Made by a program: the position numbers and the translations under genes
Notes under the pieces: generated by a model
Databases searched by the model: none
What the model saw: the letters and a program-made list of their open reading frames with translations, nothing else
What the model was told of the DNA's origin: nothing
In this document: positions 7,036-15,717 of the stretch, piece by piece
Layout: each line of letters begins with the position of its first letter
Position numbering within the stretch: the stretch's first letter is position 1
Assembly (NCBI GenBank): GCA_003818595.1
Contig: RPQV01000004.1
Location: 1-34,531 of the forward strand
Direction of reading: 5' to 3'
Length of the DNA: 34,531 nt
From: Calditrichota bacterium
GTDB taxonomy: Bacteria > Zhuqueibacterota > Zhuqueibacteria > Residuimicrobiales > Krinioviventaceae

Positions 7036-8607
7036 ATGGAGTATGACTATGTGGTTATAGGCTCAGGATTTGGCGGCAGCGTCTCGGCCTTGCGGCTTGC
7101 CGAAAAGGGTTATTCGGTCTGCGTTCTTGAGTGCGGCAAACGATGGCAGGACGAAGAATATGCAAAAACAAACTGGCAGATTTGGAAATGGCTGTGGTTG
7201 CCCAGACTCAATTTCAAAGGAATACAGCGGTTAACGTTTTTAAAAAATGCTTTGTTATTGACCGGATCAGGCGTCGGCGGCGGCAGCCTGGTTTATTGTG
7301 CAGTTCTGCTCGAACCGCCTTCTTCTTTTTTTGATGACCCTCAATGGCATGAATTGGACGATAATTGGCGAGAAACCTTGACGCCCTTCTTCAATATCGC
7401 CAAAAATATGCTTGGCGTCGCTCCGAATCCAAAACTTTGGCCCAGTGATCATCTGCTTTATGAATATGCCAAGGAAATCGGCCGCGTTTCATCATTCCGA
7501 GAAACTCAAGTAGGCATTTATTTTGGCGATCCCGATATTAAATCTTCAGATCCCTATTTTGCCGGTAATGGGCCTGCGCGTCAAGGCTGTGATCATAGCG
7601 GTCGCTGCATGATCGGATGTCGACAGGGCGGTAAAAATTCTCTTGATCGCAATTATCTCTATCTCGCTGAAAAAAGTGGTGCGTCTATTTTCGCGGAAAA
7701 GCTGGTGACCGCGATAAAACCACTTCAAAACGGCGGCTATGAGATTACTTTTAGAGAATCCACCGGCTTATTCATGAAGCCGCAAAACTCGATTACAGCA
7801 AAAGGAGTCGTTATTGCCGCGGGTGCTTTGGGTACCAACCGCCTTCTATTGCAGTGCAAAGAAAAAGGGTATCTGGCAAATCTTTCCGATCAATTAGGGT
7901 GCACGGTACGCACCAACAGCGAGGTTTTAGTCGGCGCCAAATCATCGCATAAATCAGCAGATTATTCTAAAGGCATCGCCATCACGTCCAGCCTTTTTGT
8001 CAATGAACATACGCATATCGAGCCGGTTCGTTATCCGGAAAAATCTGATATGATGTTTTGGCTGGCCACTTTGATGACAGACGGAGGCAATCGTCTGACG
8101 AGACCGTTCAAGTTTTTGGGAAATATTATCAGACAACCCCGGCAATTTTTAAGGGGAATCAATCCCTTTGGCTGGGCGAAAAGAACAATCATCTTTTTGG
8201 TCATGCAGAATATTGACAATCGTCTGGCTTTAACACGGAAACGAAAGTGGTATTGGCCTTTTTATCGAACGCTTTCCTCGGTCCGCCATTCCAGTACACT
8301 GCCTACTTTTATACCCGAGGCGAATGCAGCTGCAAGAGCTATAGCGGCCAAAATGAACGGCACGCCCATCAGTTCGATTACCGAGGTTTTGCTCAACATG
8401 CCGCTCTCAGCGCATATATTGGGTGGTTGCATCATCGGTAAAGACCGTGAACATGGCGTTGTCGACAAATACCTGCGCGCGTTTGGTTATGATAATTTTT
8501 ACATTATCGATGGCTCGGTCATACCGGCAAATCTGGGTGTGAATCCCAGCCTGACGATCACGGCTCTAGCAGAATTTGCCATGAGCCATTTCACGGAGAA
8601 ACAGTAA
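7036..8607 (+). CDS. GMC-family FAD oxidoreductase (cholesterol-oxidase / long-chain alcohol oxidase-like)
   Basis: This 523-residue flavoprotein has an N-terminal dinucleotide-binding GSGFGGS (9-15), the GMC segment LTGSGVGGGSLVY (75-87), and a C-terminal block with SAHILGGC and NLGVNPSLTITALAE carrying the active-site region of the family. Residues 185-195 hold a C-x5-C-x3-C cluster followed by GGKNSLDRNYLYLAEK, a hallmark of the bacterial cholesterol-oxidase-like branch. Such enzymes oxidise a hydrophobic alcohol to an aldehyde or ketone. The next gene, an aldehyde dehydrogenase, begins inside this stop codon (TAATG), so the pair probably oxidises an alcohol to a carboxylate. A fatty or terpenoid alcohol is the best guess for substrate; a sterol is less likely in this context. 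No signal peptide is seen. Confidence 0.85.
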   Translation: MEYDYVVIGSGFGGSVSALRLAEKGYSVCVLECGKRWQDEEYAKTNWQIWKWLWLPRLNFKGIQRLTFLKNALLLTGSGVGGGSLVYCAVLLEPPSSFFDDPQWHELDDNWRETLTPFFNIAKNMLGVAPNPKLWPSDHLLYEYAKEIGRVSSFRETQVGIYFGDPDIKSSDPYFAGNGPARQGCDHSGRCMIGCRQGGKNSLDRNYLYLAEKSGASIFAEKLVTAIKPLQNGGYEITFRESTGLFMKPQNSITAKGVVIAAGALGTNRLLLQCKEKGYLANLSDQLGCTVRTNSEVLVGAKSSHKSADYSKGIAITSSLFVNEHTHIEPVRYPEKSDMMFWLATLMTDGGNRLTRPFKFLGNIIRQPRQFLRGINPFGWAKRTIIFLVMQNIDNRLALTRKRKWYWPFYRTLSSVRHSSTLPTFIPEANAAARAIAAKMNGTPISSITEVLLNMPLSAHILGGCIIGKDREHGVVDKYLRAFGYDNFYIIDGSVIPANLGVNPSLTITALAEFAMSHFTEKQ

Positions 8608-10217
8608 TGCAGACTTTTCCCAAGTATCCGGAACCGCTGATTTCTATTTGTCCTTCCACGGAACAGGAATTAGGACGTATCGATTCGATGAAACAGAGCG
8701 ATATTGACCTTGCTTTAGCAAATGCCCGAAACAGTTTGGACGCATGGTCACGAACCGATATAAAAAAACGGCAAAAAATGATGAGCTCCCTGCTTCAGGC
8801 TGTTCTGGCCGAGAAAGAGTCTATCGCTGAGCTTATCGCCAGGGAACAGGGTAAGCCCGTCGTTGAAGCCATGATGTCTGAAGTTTTCGCAGCGTTGGGA
8901 ATTCTAAAAGATTTAGGTCGTAATGCGCGCCGCTATTTAAAACCCGTCAAAATGAATCATGAGCAATTGCTGTTTGCTCATAAAAAAGGGTATTATCGAT
9001 TTGAGCCTCATGGAGTGATAGTCGTCATATCTCCTTGGAATTATCCGTTCTCAGTGCCCTTCCCCGAGATTGCAGCAGCGTTGGTCAGCGGAAATACAGT
9101 TGTATTCAAGCCGGCGCCTGCTGCTGTGTTTATCGGCAAAAAAATAGACGAACTTTTCAAAGCAGCTGATTTTCCTGTTGGGGTTCTCAATACCATTTTT
9201 ATTCATGATATTGATGCCCCTTACCTGACCAGCCATAAAGCAGTTGATAAAATCATTTTCACGGGGAGCACTCCAGTAGGCAGCGCTGTCATGTGTTCCG
9301 CTTCCAAGCAGATCACTCCCATCGTTCTTGAATTGGGTGGTAAAGATCCTGCGATCATCTCAGCCGATGCCAACCTGGACCATGCAGCGCATGGCGTCGT
9401 CTGGGGTTCGTTATTCAATGCCGGACAAGTTTGCGCCTCGATTGAAAGAGTTTATGTTGAACGTTCCATTGCAGATCAATTTATAGCAAAGTGCCTTCAG
9501 GAGATCAAAACCCTGGTCGTCGGCGATCCTCTGGACCCCACAACTCAAGTTGGTCCGATGAGCACTCTGGCACAACTCGTAAAAGTGCAGGCTCAAATCG
9601 ATGATGCCGTCAAACGCGGCGCCAGGCTGTTATGCGGAGGCAGACGACTTGACCGTTGCGGTTATTATATGCCGCCAACTCTGCTATCCAATGTCGACCA
9701 TTCAATGAGCATTATGACTGAAGAAACCTTTGGTCCGGTCATCCCCATCATGACGGTCGATTCTCTTGACGATGCCATACATCTTGCCAATGATTCTATG
9801 TATGGACTTTCGGCATATCTCTGGACCACCAGCAAGAAAACCGCCGCCCGGTTTGCTGCCGAGTTAAAAGTCGGAACCGTAATGATCAATGACGGCACGT
9901 CCAGCTGGGGTGAACCCAATGCGCCTTGGGGCGGGACCAAAAAGAGCGGAATCGGGCGTACAAGATCGCGATTTGGCCTTCAGGAATTGGTTCAGGTTAA
10001 ATTTGTCAGTCTGGATTGGAGTCGTAAAAAGCGCAATTTATGGTGGTATCCATATGATCTGGCGTTAGTAAAATTCGCCTACCACGCCGCTGAAGCCCTG
10101 TATTCGACAAAAACTCTAACTAAAATGCTTCATCTGTTGCGAGTCTTGCGCAGCAAAAGATTTCTCAAATCAGTCAATATGGCCGTCATAATCAGAAACC
10201 TCAACAAGCTTTTTTGA
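8607..10217 (+). CDS. Aldehyde dehydrogenase with basic/hydrophobic C-terminal tail
   Basis: This 536-residue NAD(P)-dependent aldehyde dehydrogenase has SPWNYPF near 142-148, the base E242 in LELGGKDP and the nucleophile C276 in FNAGQVCAS. ETFGPV and the C-terminal PWGGTKKSGIGR are also present. After the catalytic domain, about 70 residues rich in W, Y, K, R and aliphatic residues (around 465-536) look like a membrane-associating extension, as in fatty-aldehyde dehydrogenases; membrane binding is inferred. The gene is translationally coupled both ways: its ATG overlaps the GMC stop (TAATG) and its TGA overlaps the glycosyltransferase ATG (TGATG). It likely takes the aldehyde made by the preceding oxidase. 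Confidence 0.9.
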   Translation: MQTFPKYPEPLISICPSTEQELGRIDSMKQSDIDLALANARNSLDAWSRTDIKKRQKMMSSLLQAVLAEKESIAELIAREQGKPVVEAMMSEVFAALGILKDLGRNARRYLKPVKMNHEQLLFAHKKGYYRFEPHGVIVVISPWNYPFSVPFPEIAAALVSGNTVVFKPAPAAVFIGKKIDELFKAADFPVGVLNTIFIHDIDAPYLTSHKAVDKIIFTGSTPVGSAVMCSASKQITPIVLELGGKDPAIISADANLDHAAHGVVWGSLFNAGQVCASIERVYVERSIADQFIAKCLQEIKTLVVGDPLDPTTQVGPMSTLAQLVKVQAQIDDAVKRGARLLCGGRRLDRCGYYMPPTLLSNVDHSMSIMTEETFGPVIPIMTVDSLDDAIHLANDSMYGLSAYLWTTSKKTAARFAAELKVGTVMINDGTSSWGEPNAPWGGTKKSGIGRTRSRFGLQELVQVKFVSLDWSRKKRNLWWYPYDLALVKFAYHAAEALYSTKTLTKMLHLLRVLRSKRFLKSVNMAVIIRNLNKLF

Positions 10218-11032
10218 TGCAGATATCAGTCATCATCCCAACGTTTAACCGCATTGACCTGGTCTGTGAAGCGATTAAATCTGTTCTCAATCAGAAATAT
10301 CCCGTCGATGATATTTTGGTCATTGATGACGGTTCAACCGACGGAACAGTCGACAGGCTTGTTCATTTCAGCTCTGCGATCCGCGTATTCACCCAAAAAA
10401 ATCTAGGCGTCTCGAAAGCCAGAAACAGGGGAATTTCCCTGGCAAAGCATGATTGGTTGGCATTTTTAGATTCTGATGATCTGTGGAAACCCGCAAAGTT
10501 GACCCGACAAAAACAGGCATTGCTCGAAAACCCTGACATGCGCTTTTGCTATACCAATGAAGAGTGGCGAAAAAACGGCTTGTGGATGAATCAAAAAAAA
10601 AGGCACCAAAAACGTTCAGGCTGGATTTATGAGGAGTGTCTCCCGCTCTGCATCATCAGCCCCTCATCAGCATTAATTCATCGAAGCGTATTCGATCAAG
10701 TTGGTGTTTTTAATCCCAACTTGCCCGCCTGCGAAGATTATGAGTTATGGCTGAGAATCTGTTCGCGCATGCCTGTGCTCTATCTTGACGAAAAACTGAT
10801 CATCAAGCGTGCAGGAGATTGGGATCAACTGTCACAGCAGCACAGCCTGGATAAATTTCGTATCATTTCACTCAGAGAAAGATTGTTATCGGGCGAGCTG
10901 TCGCTGATTCAGCAGGAAGCAACGGCTGCTATGTTCCGCCATAAAATTCAGATATACAAGTTAGGCTGTATTAAACATCGACGAGAGGATGAACTGCAGT
11001 GGCTGCAAAGCATTATGGACGGCATCAGCTGA
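10217..11032 (+). CDS. GT2-family glycosyltransferase
   Basis: This 271-residue GT-A-fold transferase has the N-terminal signature SVIIPTFNR, VIDDGSTDGT (35-44), a DSDD metal/nucleotide-sugar motif (85-88) and the ACEDYELWLRI acceptor-side motif near the middle. It is cytoplasmic, with no transmembrane helix. The ATG at 10217 overlaps the aldehyde dehydrogenase stop (TGATG). A TTG one codon upstream could also initiate, and no strong Shine-Dalgarno is present, so coupling is likely. Its presence in the same transcript as an alcohol/aldehyde oxidation pair suggests that the oxidised product, or the lipid it comes from, is glycosylated; this is inference, and the sugar donor is unknown. Confidence 0.85.
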   Translation: MQISVIIPTFNRIDLVCEAIKSVLNQKYPVDDILVIDDGSTDGTVDRLVHFSSAIRVFTQKNLGVSKARNRGISLAKHDWLAFLDSDDLWKPAKLTRQKQALLENPDMRFCYTNEEWRKNGLWMNQKKRHQKRSGWIYEECLPLCIISPSSALIHRSVFDQVGVFNPNLPACEDYELWLRICSRMPVLYLDEKLIIKRAGDWDQLSQQHSLDKFRIISLRERLLSGELSLIQQEATAAMFRHKIQIYKLGCIKHRREDELQWLQSIMDGIS

Positions 11033-11130
11033 AGTATCATGACCGCAGTTGATGGATGATTTCATTTTGATACGAATATTGATTAGGTCGTTTCGGCAGG
11101 ACAGCATAAAGTACACAGGAGGTGTCAATC

Positions 11131-12039
11131 ATGAGAATAGGCTTTATTGGCTTGGGCATCATGGGCAAGCCAATGTGTTTGAATCTGTTGAAGGCAGGTT
11201 TTTCAGTGACCGTATGGAACAGAACAAAATCTAAAACAAACGACCTCGTCAAAAACGGCGCCTCCCTCGCCATTTCTCCTCGTCAAGTTGCTGAAAAAAG
11301 CGAAATCATCATCACGATCGTCAAAGACAGCGCCGATGTCGAAGAGGTAATTCTCGGTCGTGACGGGGTGTTTGAAGGCGGCAAAGCGGGTGATATCGTC
11401 ATCGATATGAGTACGATCTCTCCTTTTATAACCCAACGGATCGCAGCGAAACTGCTGGAAAAGGGGATAGAAATGTTGGACGCACCGGTGAGCGGAGGAG
11501 ACAGCGGAGCGATTGCCGGAACACTTTCGATCATGGTTGGCGGCAAAGCCGAAACATTGGCCCGTTGCCTATCGGTGTTCAATGTTCTGGGTAAAACCAT
11601 CACTCACGTTGGATCGATTGGCATGGGACAGTCAGTAAAACTCTGCAATCAAATATTGGTTTCAGTAACCAATATGGCGGTTTGTGAAGCGGTGACCTTC
11701 TGCCAGGCTTCAGGCATCGATCCGCAAATAATGATTCAAGCGACGCAAAATGGAGCGGCCGGTTCATGGCAGTTGATCAATTTGGGACCAAAAATGGTTC
11801 GCCGTGATTTTTATCCAGGATTCATGATTGATCTGCAGCAAAAAGATCTGCGACTGGCGACCGAATCAGCTCAAGCCCTGAATCTTAAACTGCCTGCCTT
11901 GTCGCTTGTCAAGGAGCTGTTTGCCAATTGCGTGGAAAATGGTGAAGGGAAAGAGGGCTCTCAGGCGCTTATAAAAGCTCTTGAAAGAATCAATGGTTCA
12001 TCGACATTATCATCAAAGAAATTTTCCTTGACTTTTTAG
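11131..12039 (+). CDS. 3-hydroxyisobutyrate dehydrogenase-family NAD(P)-dependent reductase
   Basis: This 302-residue beta-hydroxyacid dehydrogenase has an N-terminal Rossmann motif GLGIMG (7-12), the substrate signature DAPVSGGDSGAIAGTLSIMVGG (117-138), the catalytic K170 and N173 in GQSVKLCNQ, and the C-terminal LQQKDLRLA. Family members include 3-hydroxyisobutyrate dehydrogenase, tartronate semialdehyde reductase and glyoxylate/succinic semialdehyde reductase; the sequence alone does not decide. The ATG at 11131 is preferred because AGGAGG (11117-11122) lies eight bases before it; a GTG three codons upstream falls inside the Shine-Dalgarno. It is 98 nt after the glycosyltransferase and could be independent of that operon. 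Confidence 0.88.
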   Translation: MRIGFIGLGIMGKPMCLNLLKAGFSVTVWNRTKSKTNDLVKNGASLAISPRQVAEKSEIIITIVKDSADVEEVILGRDGVFEGGKAGDIVIDMSTISPFITQRIAAKLLEKGIEMLDAPVSGGDSGAIAGTLSIMVGGKAETLARCLSVFNVLGKTITHVGSIGMGQSVKLCNQILVSVTNMAVCEAVTFCQASGIDPQIMIQATQNGAAGSWQLINLGPKMVRRDFYPGFMIDLQQKDLRLATESAQALNLKLPALSLVKELFANCVENGEGKEGSQALIKALERINGSSTLSSKKFSLTF

Positions 12040-12056
12040 CATAAATATTTTAAGCT
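12028..12056 (+). promoter_or_regulatory. Promoter of the vWA/PA14 lipoprotein gene
   Basis: TTGACT (12028-12033) and TAAGCT (12051-12056) are separated by 17 nt. The -35 lies inside the last codons of the preceding gene and its TAG stop is in the spacer. The lipoprotein start is about 50 nt downstream. Confidence 0.5.
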
Positions 12057-12104
12057 AACGGCAGAGAATGAACAATACCATTATAAATTCATAGGGAGAA
12101 GGCT

Positions 12105-13862
12105 ATGCGTATTAAATCACTATTCATTTTTGTCATCCTTGCATCACTATTTACGTTTTGCAGCAAAAAGGATGACACTGTTATCACTCCAACTCCTACC
12201 AATGGCAATGGCGACACCGAAGCAACGGCTTTCACGTTAAAGCTGCACAAGATTCATCCTCAATTGCCGAACTCAGTAGTCTCATTGCTGCAGGTAACTG
12301 ATTTGGACAACAAAGGGGTCAATTTTCTCTTGGCTGACCGTTTTTTAATTTTTGAAAACAATGTCAAAGTTGATCCGGTCAAAGCGAATGTATTTTTGAT
12401 GAAAAAGAACGACCTCAACTACACCGCAAAAACAAAGCTCATGATTGATATTAATGCCGGGACGAATTTGGCGGTGCTCAAAAAAGGCGCTATCGAGTTT
12501 ATCAAGAAAATTGATTTCCAACAAGAAATCGCCCTTTATACCTTGGCGGACACCTATGCAAAAATAGTTGATTTTACTCGCGACACGGATGTCTTGATTG
12601 CCGCTGTTGAAGCTCTGCAGGAAGGTAATGCGGGCATGGATCTCTATGGCTCCATCATCAAAGCAAATGGAGAGGAGAAAGAAGAGTACACAGTCGATAA
12701 TATCCAACAGAATTCCGTCGTCATTTTCACTGACAGCAACGATGATAAAGGCTCTCACCCCATTGAATTTGTCCATGCAGCCAACATGAGTCGTCAAATT
12801 TATGTCATCGGATTAGGTAGTTCTCTAAATGCAAGCGCACTCGGCCAAATCGGCACAAAATCCTTTTATCAGGCAACCGATGAAGCGACACTCATTCAAT
12901 ATGCTGACAAGGTTCAGACCAACCTGCTCAAGTATGCCAATAGCTTTTATTGGCTCAGTTATTTCAGTGCGGAACGCGGCGGCGCTTCTGAAGAAATCAA
13001 AATTTCCATTGCCGGCAATACGTATTCAGGCGCCGGATCAGAGGTCTTCACGACATTTGAGAGCACATCTTTTGTAGATGTGGAAAATGGTCTTTATGTG
13101 AATTGGTCCTACTCCAATCCGACGGGCGTCGATCTGGTGATGGTGATGCTGAACAAGAGCCGTACCATTCAGGTGATGTCCATGGGAGGGGCAAAAATAC
13201 CTGTCTTCAACTATAGTGTCTCTGATCCCGCTGTCGCGACTGTCGCCGGTGGCGCCGGAGGAAGGTTATCCATTTATGCCAAAGGCAGCGATGGACAAGA
13301 ATGCAAATTGATCATCAAAGATACTGCCAACGGATTGACGAAAGAGATAACCATCCGCGTCGTCAGTTTTCAGATGGGCGTCGTCCTTTACGAGTGGTGG
13401 GAAAATATCAGCGGAACTGCGATTGGTGATCTGACGAAAAATCCTCGTTATCCTGATAATCCGACAGGAACCAAAGAATTGACAAAATGGGAAATCGACG
13501 TCGATAAAATGGATAATTATGGAACGCGAATGCGAGGATTCCTGCATCCGCCGAGCACGGGAAAATACACTTTTTGGATTTCCAGTGATGACTTGTCGGA
13601 ATTATGGTTGAGTACGGATGATAAGCCTGAGAATAAAGTGCAGATTTGCAAAGTTGCCTCGTGGACGGGTTCTCGCGAATGGACTAAAGAGACCAACCAA
13701 CAGTCAAAAGCCATCACCCTGGAAGCAGGGAAACACTATTACATGGAAACGCTTCACAAGGAAGGCACGGGTGGTGACAACTTGGCCGTTGCCTGGCAGG
13801 GTGAAGGCGGCAAACGAGAAGTAATTGGTGGAGACTATTTGTCGCTCTGGATTGGAAATTGA
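12105..13862 (+). CDS. Lipoprotein with vWA-like, Big2-like and PA14 domains
   Basis: This 585-residue exported protein has a signal sequence (positive start MRIK, hydrophobic 5-17) ending at C19 in LFTFCSKK. Phe at -1 departs from the usual lipobox, so lipidation is probable but not certain. A Thr/Pro/Asn-rich linker (27-37) follows. A vWA-like domain spans about 45-280; its metal site is degenerate, reading DINAG at 115-119 instead of DxSxS, with FTDSNDD near 208. A Big2-like stretch (about 355-420) leads to a clear PA14 domain (about 428-575: YEWWENISG, YGTRMRGFLHPPSTGKYTFWISSDD split over the core strands). PA14 modules bind carbohydrate. A cell-surface binding or adhesion role is inferred. 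It has a GGAGA Shine-Dalgarno, its own promoter and a terminator. Confidence 0.75.
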   Translation: MRIKSLFIFVILASLFTFCSKKDDTVITPTPTNGNGDTEATAFTLKLHKIHPQLPNSVVSLLQVTDLDNKGVNFLLADRFLIFENNVKVDPVKANVFLMKKNDLNYTAKTKLMIDINAGTNLAVLKKGAIEFIKKIDFQQEIALYTLADTYAKIVDFTRDTDVLIAAVEALQEGNAGMDLYGSIIKANGEEKEEYTVDNIQQNSVVIFTDSNDDKGSHPIEFVHAANMSRQIYVIGLGSSLNASALGQIGTKSFYQATDEATLIQYADKVQTNLLKYANSFYWLSYFSAERGGASEEIKISIAGNTYSGAGSEVFTTFESTSFVDVENGLYVNWSYSNPTGVDLVMVMLNKSRTIQVMSMGGAKIPVFNYSVSDPAVATVAGGAGGRLSIYAKGSDGQECKLIIKDTANGLTKEITIRVVSFQMGVVLYEWWENISGTAIGDLTKNPRYPDNPTGTKELTKWEIDVDKMDNYGTRMRGFLHPPSTGKYTFWISSDDLSELWLSTDDKPENKVQICKVASWTGSREWTKETNQQSKAITLEAGKHYYMETLHKEGTGGDNLAVAWQGEGGKREVIGGDYLSLWIGN

Positions 13863-13886
13863 TTAAAGACTGATCAAGGTTCTATC

Positions 13887-13931
13887 AAAAATAAAGCCCG
13901 AATGATTTTTCATCTCGGGCTTTATTTTTTT
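13887..13931. terminator. Bidirectional intrinsic terminator
   Basis: The arms AAATAAAGCCCGA and TCGGGCTTTATTT pair perfectly over 13 bp, with an extra inner ATGA/TCAT stem in the loop. T-runs follow on both strands. It lies between two convergent genes, the PA14 lipoprotein (plus) and pepD (minus), and should end both transcripts. Confidence 0.92.
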
Positions 13932-14017
13932 GTTGGGGAGAGGAGTTCAATGATCATATCAAGATCATGACTCAAACCCTTGAAATTCCGCTAAAACTTA
14001 AAGCTGAATTAAATACT

Positions 14018-15469
14018 CTATGCATAACTTGCCAGCATTTTCAGGACATGCAGATAAAAAACATTTACCGAACCAATATGCACCCGTTCATCCGGTGAAT
14101 GGGGATGCTGCAGCGTGGGGCCAATTGAGATCATATCCATTCCGGGGAATTTTTCACCGATGAGACCGCATTCAAGGCCTGCATGAATAGCTTCATACTT
14201 TGCCGGTTGGCCGGTCGTCTGTTGGTAAGTGTCCAATGCAACTTTCAATACTCGCGAATCAACATTCGGCATCCATCCCGGGTATCCATTAGGTTGAACA
14301 GCCTCAGCTCCTGCCAATTCCGCAATCGCCAACAACTTGTCAGTCGTCGCTGCAAGCGCCTGCATATTGGAACTCCGGCTGCTGCAGAGAATATGAATGC
14401 TCTGCTCCTCGCTGTGTATGGCGGCAACGTTATTAGACGTTTCAACCATATTCGGCATCGTACGACTCATGGCCAGAGTTCCATGAGGTAACGCAAACAG
14501 CAATGAAAATAGAGTCTTGGCCGATTTGACAGTCATTACCAATGGCGGCAGGGTACGGCTTTCTTCGACTGCCAGCTTGATGTCCGGTTCAACGGGAGAA
14601 AATTCCCGACGCATTTCGGCGATTTTTTCTGACAACCACTTTTTCACCTTATTCAGCTCAACAGCAGGAATCGTCAGGTGAGCAAATGCTTCTCGTGGGA
14701 TGGCGTTATGTTTATCACCGCCGTCCATCCCCGCCAGTTCAAAGGGTGTCTGAGCATATAACTGATACAATAATCTGTTCAATATTTTAACAGCGTTCCC
14801 TCGACCTTTGTGTATGTCGATGCCGGAATGCCCGCCTCGTAGTCCCGAAAGATGAATTTTGAGGAAAAGATCATGACGAGGTTTTACTCTTTCAACAGAC
14901 AGGATCATATTCGTATCCCGACCACCGGCGCATCCGATTGAAAAGATGCCGAGATCTTCACTATCGAGATTGATGAGAGTCCGTCCATGAATATGATCAG
15001 GCGACAATGTTTTTGCGCCGTTCAAGCCTCGTTCCTCGTCGACCGTGAATACCCCCTCCAATGGACCATGAACCAGGGACTCGTCTTCAAATATGGCGAG
15101 AATAGCTGCAACCCCAATTCCGTTATCAGCGCCGAGGGTGGTGCCATTGGCGGTCAACCAGTCATCCTCCTTTATCAGCTCAATAGCATCATGATTGAAA
15201 TCAAACGCTTTATCTGTATTTTTTTCGCACACCATATCGAGGTGGCTTTGGAGAACGATGGTCTCGGATTTTTCACGACCGCGACTTGCAGGTTTATATA
15301 TAACCACATTACCCGTTGCATCCACATGATGCTTTAGTCCCAATCTTTGAGCAAAAGAAACACAATAAGCCGCTGCTGCTGTTTCATTTCCTGATGCTCT
15401 GGGGATTTTGGATAAAGCTTCAAAATGACGCCACAGCAGTTTTGGCTCTAAATCTTTCAAAACAGACAT
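14018..15469 (-). CDS. pepD: Aminoacyl-histidine dipeptidase (M20 metallopeptidase)
   Basis: This 483-residue cytoplasmic dipeptidase (PepD, Xaa-His dipeptidase, peptidase family M20C) hydrolyses dipeptides. Metal ligands and catalytic residues are visible: H76 and D78 in QSHLDMV, D115 in LGADNGIG, E145/E146 in DEERGLNGA, D169 in LDSED, and a C-terminal HPHSPDERVH. The length matches the E. coli enzyme. The ATG is preceded by AAGGAGG at ideal spacing. A possible promoter (15554-15581) and a palindrome (15523-15537) precede it. It is a monocistronic unit closed by the bidirectional terminator at 13887-13931. Confidence 0.94.
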   Translation of the reverse strand: MSVLKDLEPKLLWRHFEALSKIPRASGNETAAAAYCVSFAQRLGLKHHVDATGNVVIYKPASRGREKSETIVLQSHLDMVCEKNTDKAFDFNHDAIELIKEDDWLTANGTTLGADNGIGVAAILAIFEDESLVHGPLEGVFTVDEERGLNGAKTLSPDHIHGRTLINLDSEDLGIFSIGCAGGRDTNMILSVERVKPRHDLFLKIHLSGLRGGHSGIDIHKGRGNAVKILNRLLYQLYAQTPFELAGMDGGDKHNAIPREAFAHLTIPAVELNKVKKWLSEKIAEMRREFSPVEPDIKLAVEESRTLPPLVMTVKSAKTLFSLLFALPHGTLAMSRTMPNMVETSNNVAAIHSEEQSIHILCSSRSSNMQALAATTDKLLAIAELAGAEAVQPNGYPGWMPNVDSRVLKVALDTYQQTTGQPAKYEAIHAGLECGLIGEKFPGMDMISIGPTLQHPHSPDERVHIGSVNVFYLHVLKMLASYA

Positions 15470-15522
15470 GGATACCTCCTTGAAGAATTATTCATTCACG
15501 ACAAAATGATTCCTATTTATCT

Positions 15523-15537
15523 TCCGGATCATCCGGA
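15523..15537. promoter_or_regulatory. Inverted repeat downstream of the pepD promoter, possible operator
   Basis: TCCGGAT and ATCCGGA flank a single C, giving a 15-nt odd-length dyad. If the promoter at 15554-15581 is right, the dyad lies about 10-25 nt downstream of the transcription start, a usual position for a repressor site. The function is inference. Confidence 0.35.
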
Positions 15538-15553
15538 TTGATGACAAAGAAAC

Positions 15554-15581
15554 AAGATATACGATTTGTTTATTCAACCAA
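15554..15581 (-). promoter_or_regulatory. Possible pepD promoter
   Basis: On the minus strand TTGGTT (15576-15581) and TATCTT (15554-15559) are separated by 16 nt, about 85 nt upstream of the pepD ATG. The -35 match is moderate. Confidence 0.35.
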
Positions 15582-15654
15582 CTGTAGCTTTTTAATATAC
15601 AAAGATGCAAAATGAATTACAAGCGGCATTCATAAGGAGAGAAAAAGCACGGAT

Positions 15655-15717
15655 ATGATTAAAATTTATTTTGATTATATCCCAAAGGCAGTAACGGAGG
15701 AGACTCACCATGAATGA
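15655..15717 (+). CDS. Mini-ORF of 20 codons, unrecognised
   Basis: An ATG-initiated frame encodes MIKIYFDYIPKAVTEETHHE. An AAGGAGAG sequence lies 13 nt upstream, farther than usual. Its stop overlaps the start of the next mini-ORF in another frame. It matches nothing I recognise and may be a gene remnant or chance. Confidence 0.15.
   Translation: MIKIYFDYIPKAVTEETHHE

Noticed and set aside
12345..12797. 150-codon minus-strand frame inside the PA14 lipoprotein gene
   Set aside because: It is the complement of a real gene with a promoter, Shine-Dalgarno, signal sequence and known domains; nothing supports the antisense frame.
14183..14491. 102-codon plus-strand frame inside pepD
   Set aside because: Antisense shadow of pepD, whose catalytic residues are all visible.
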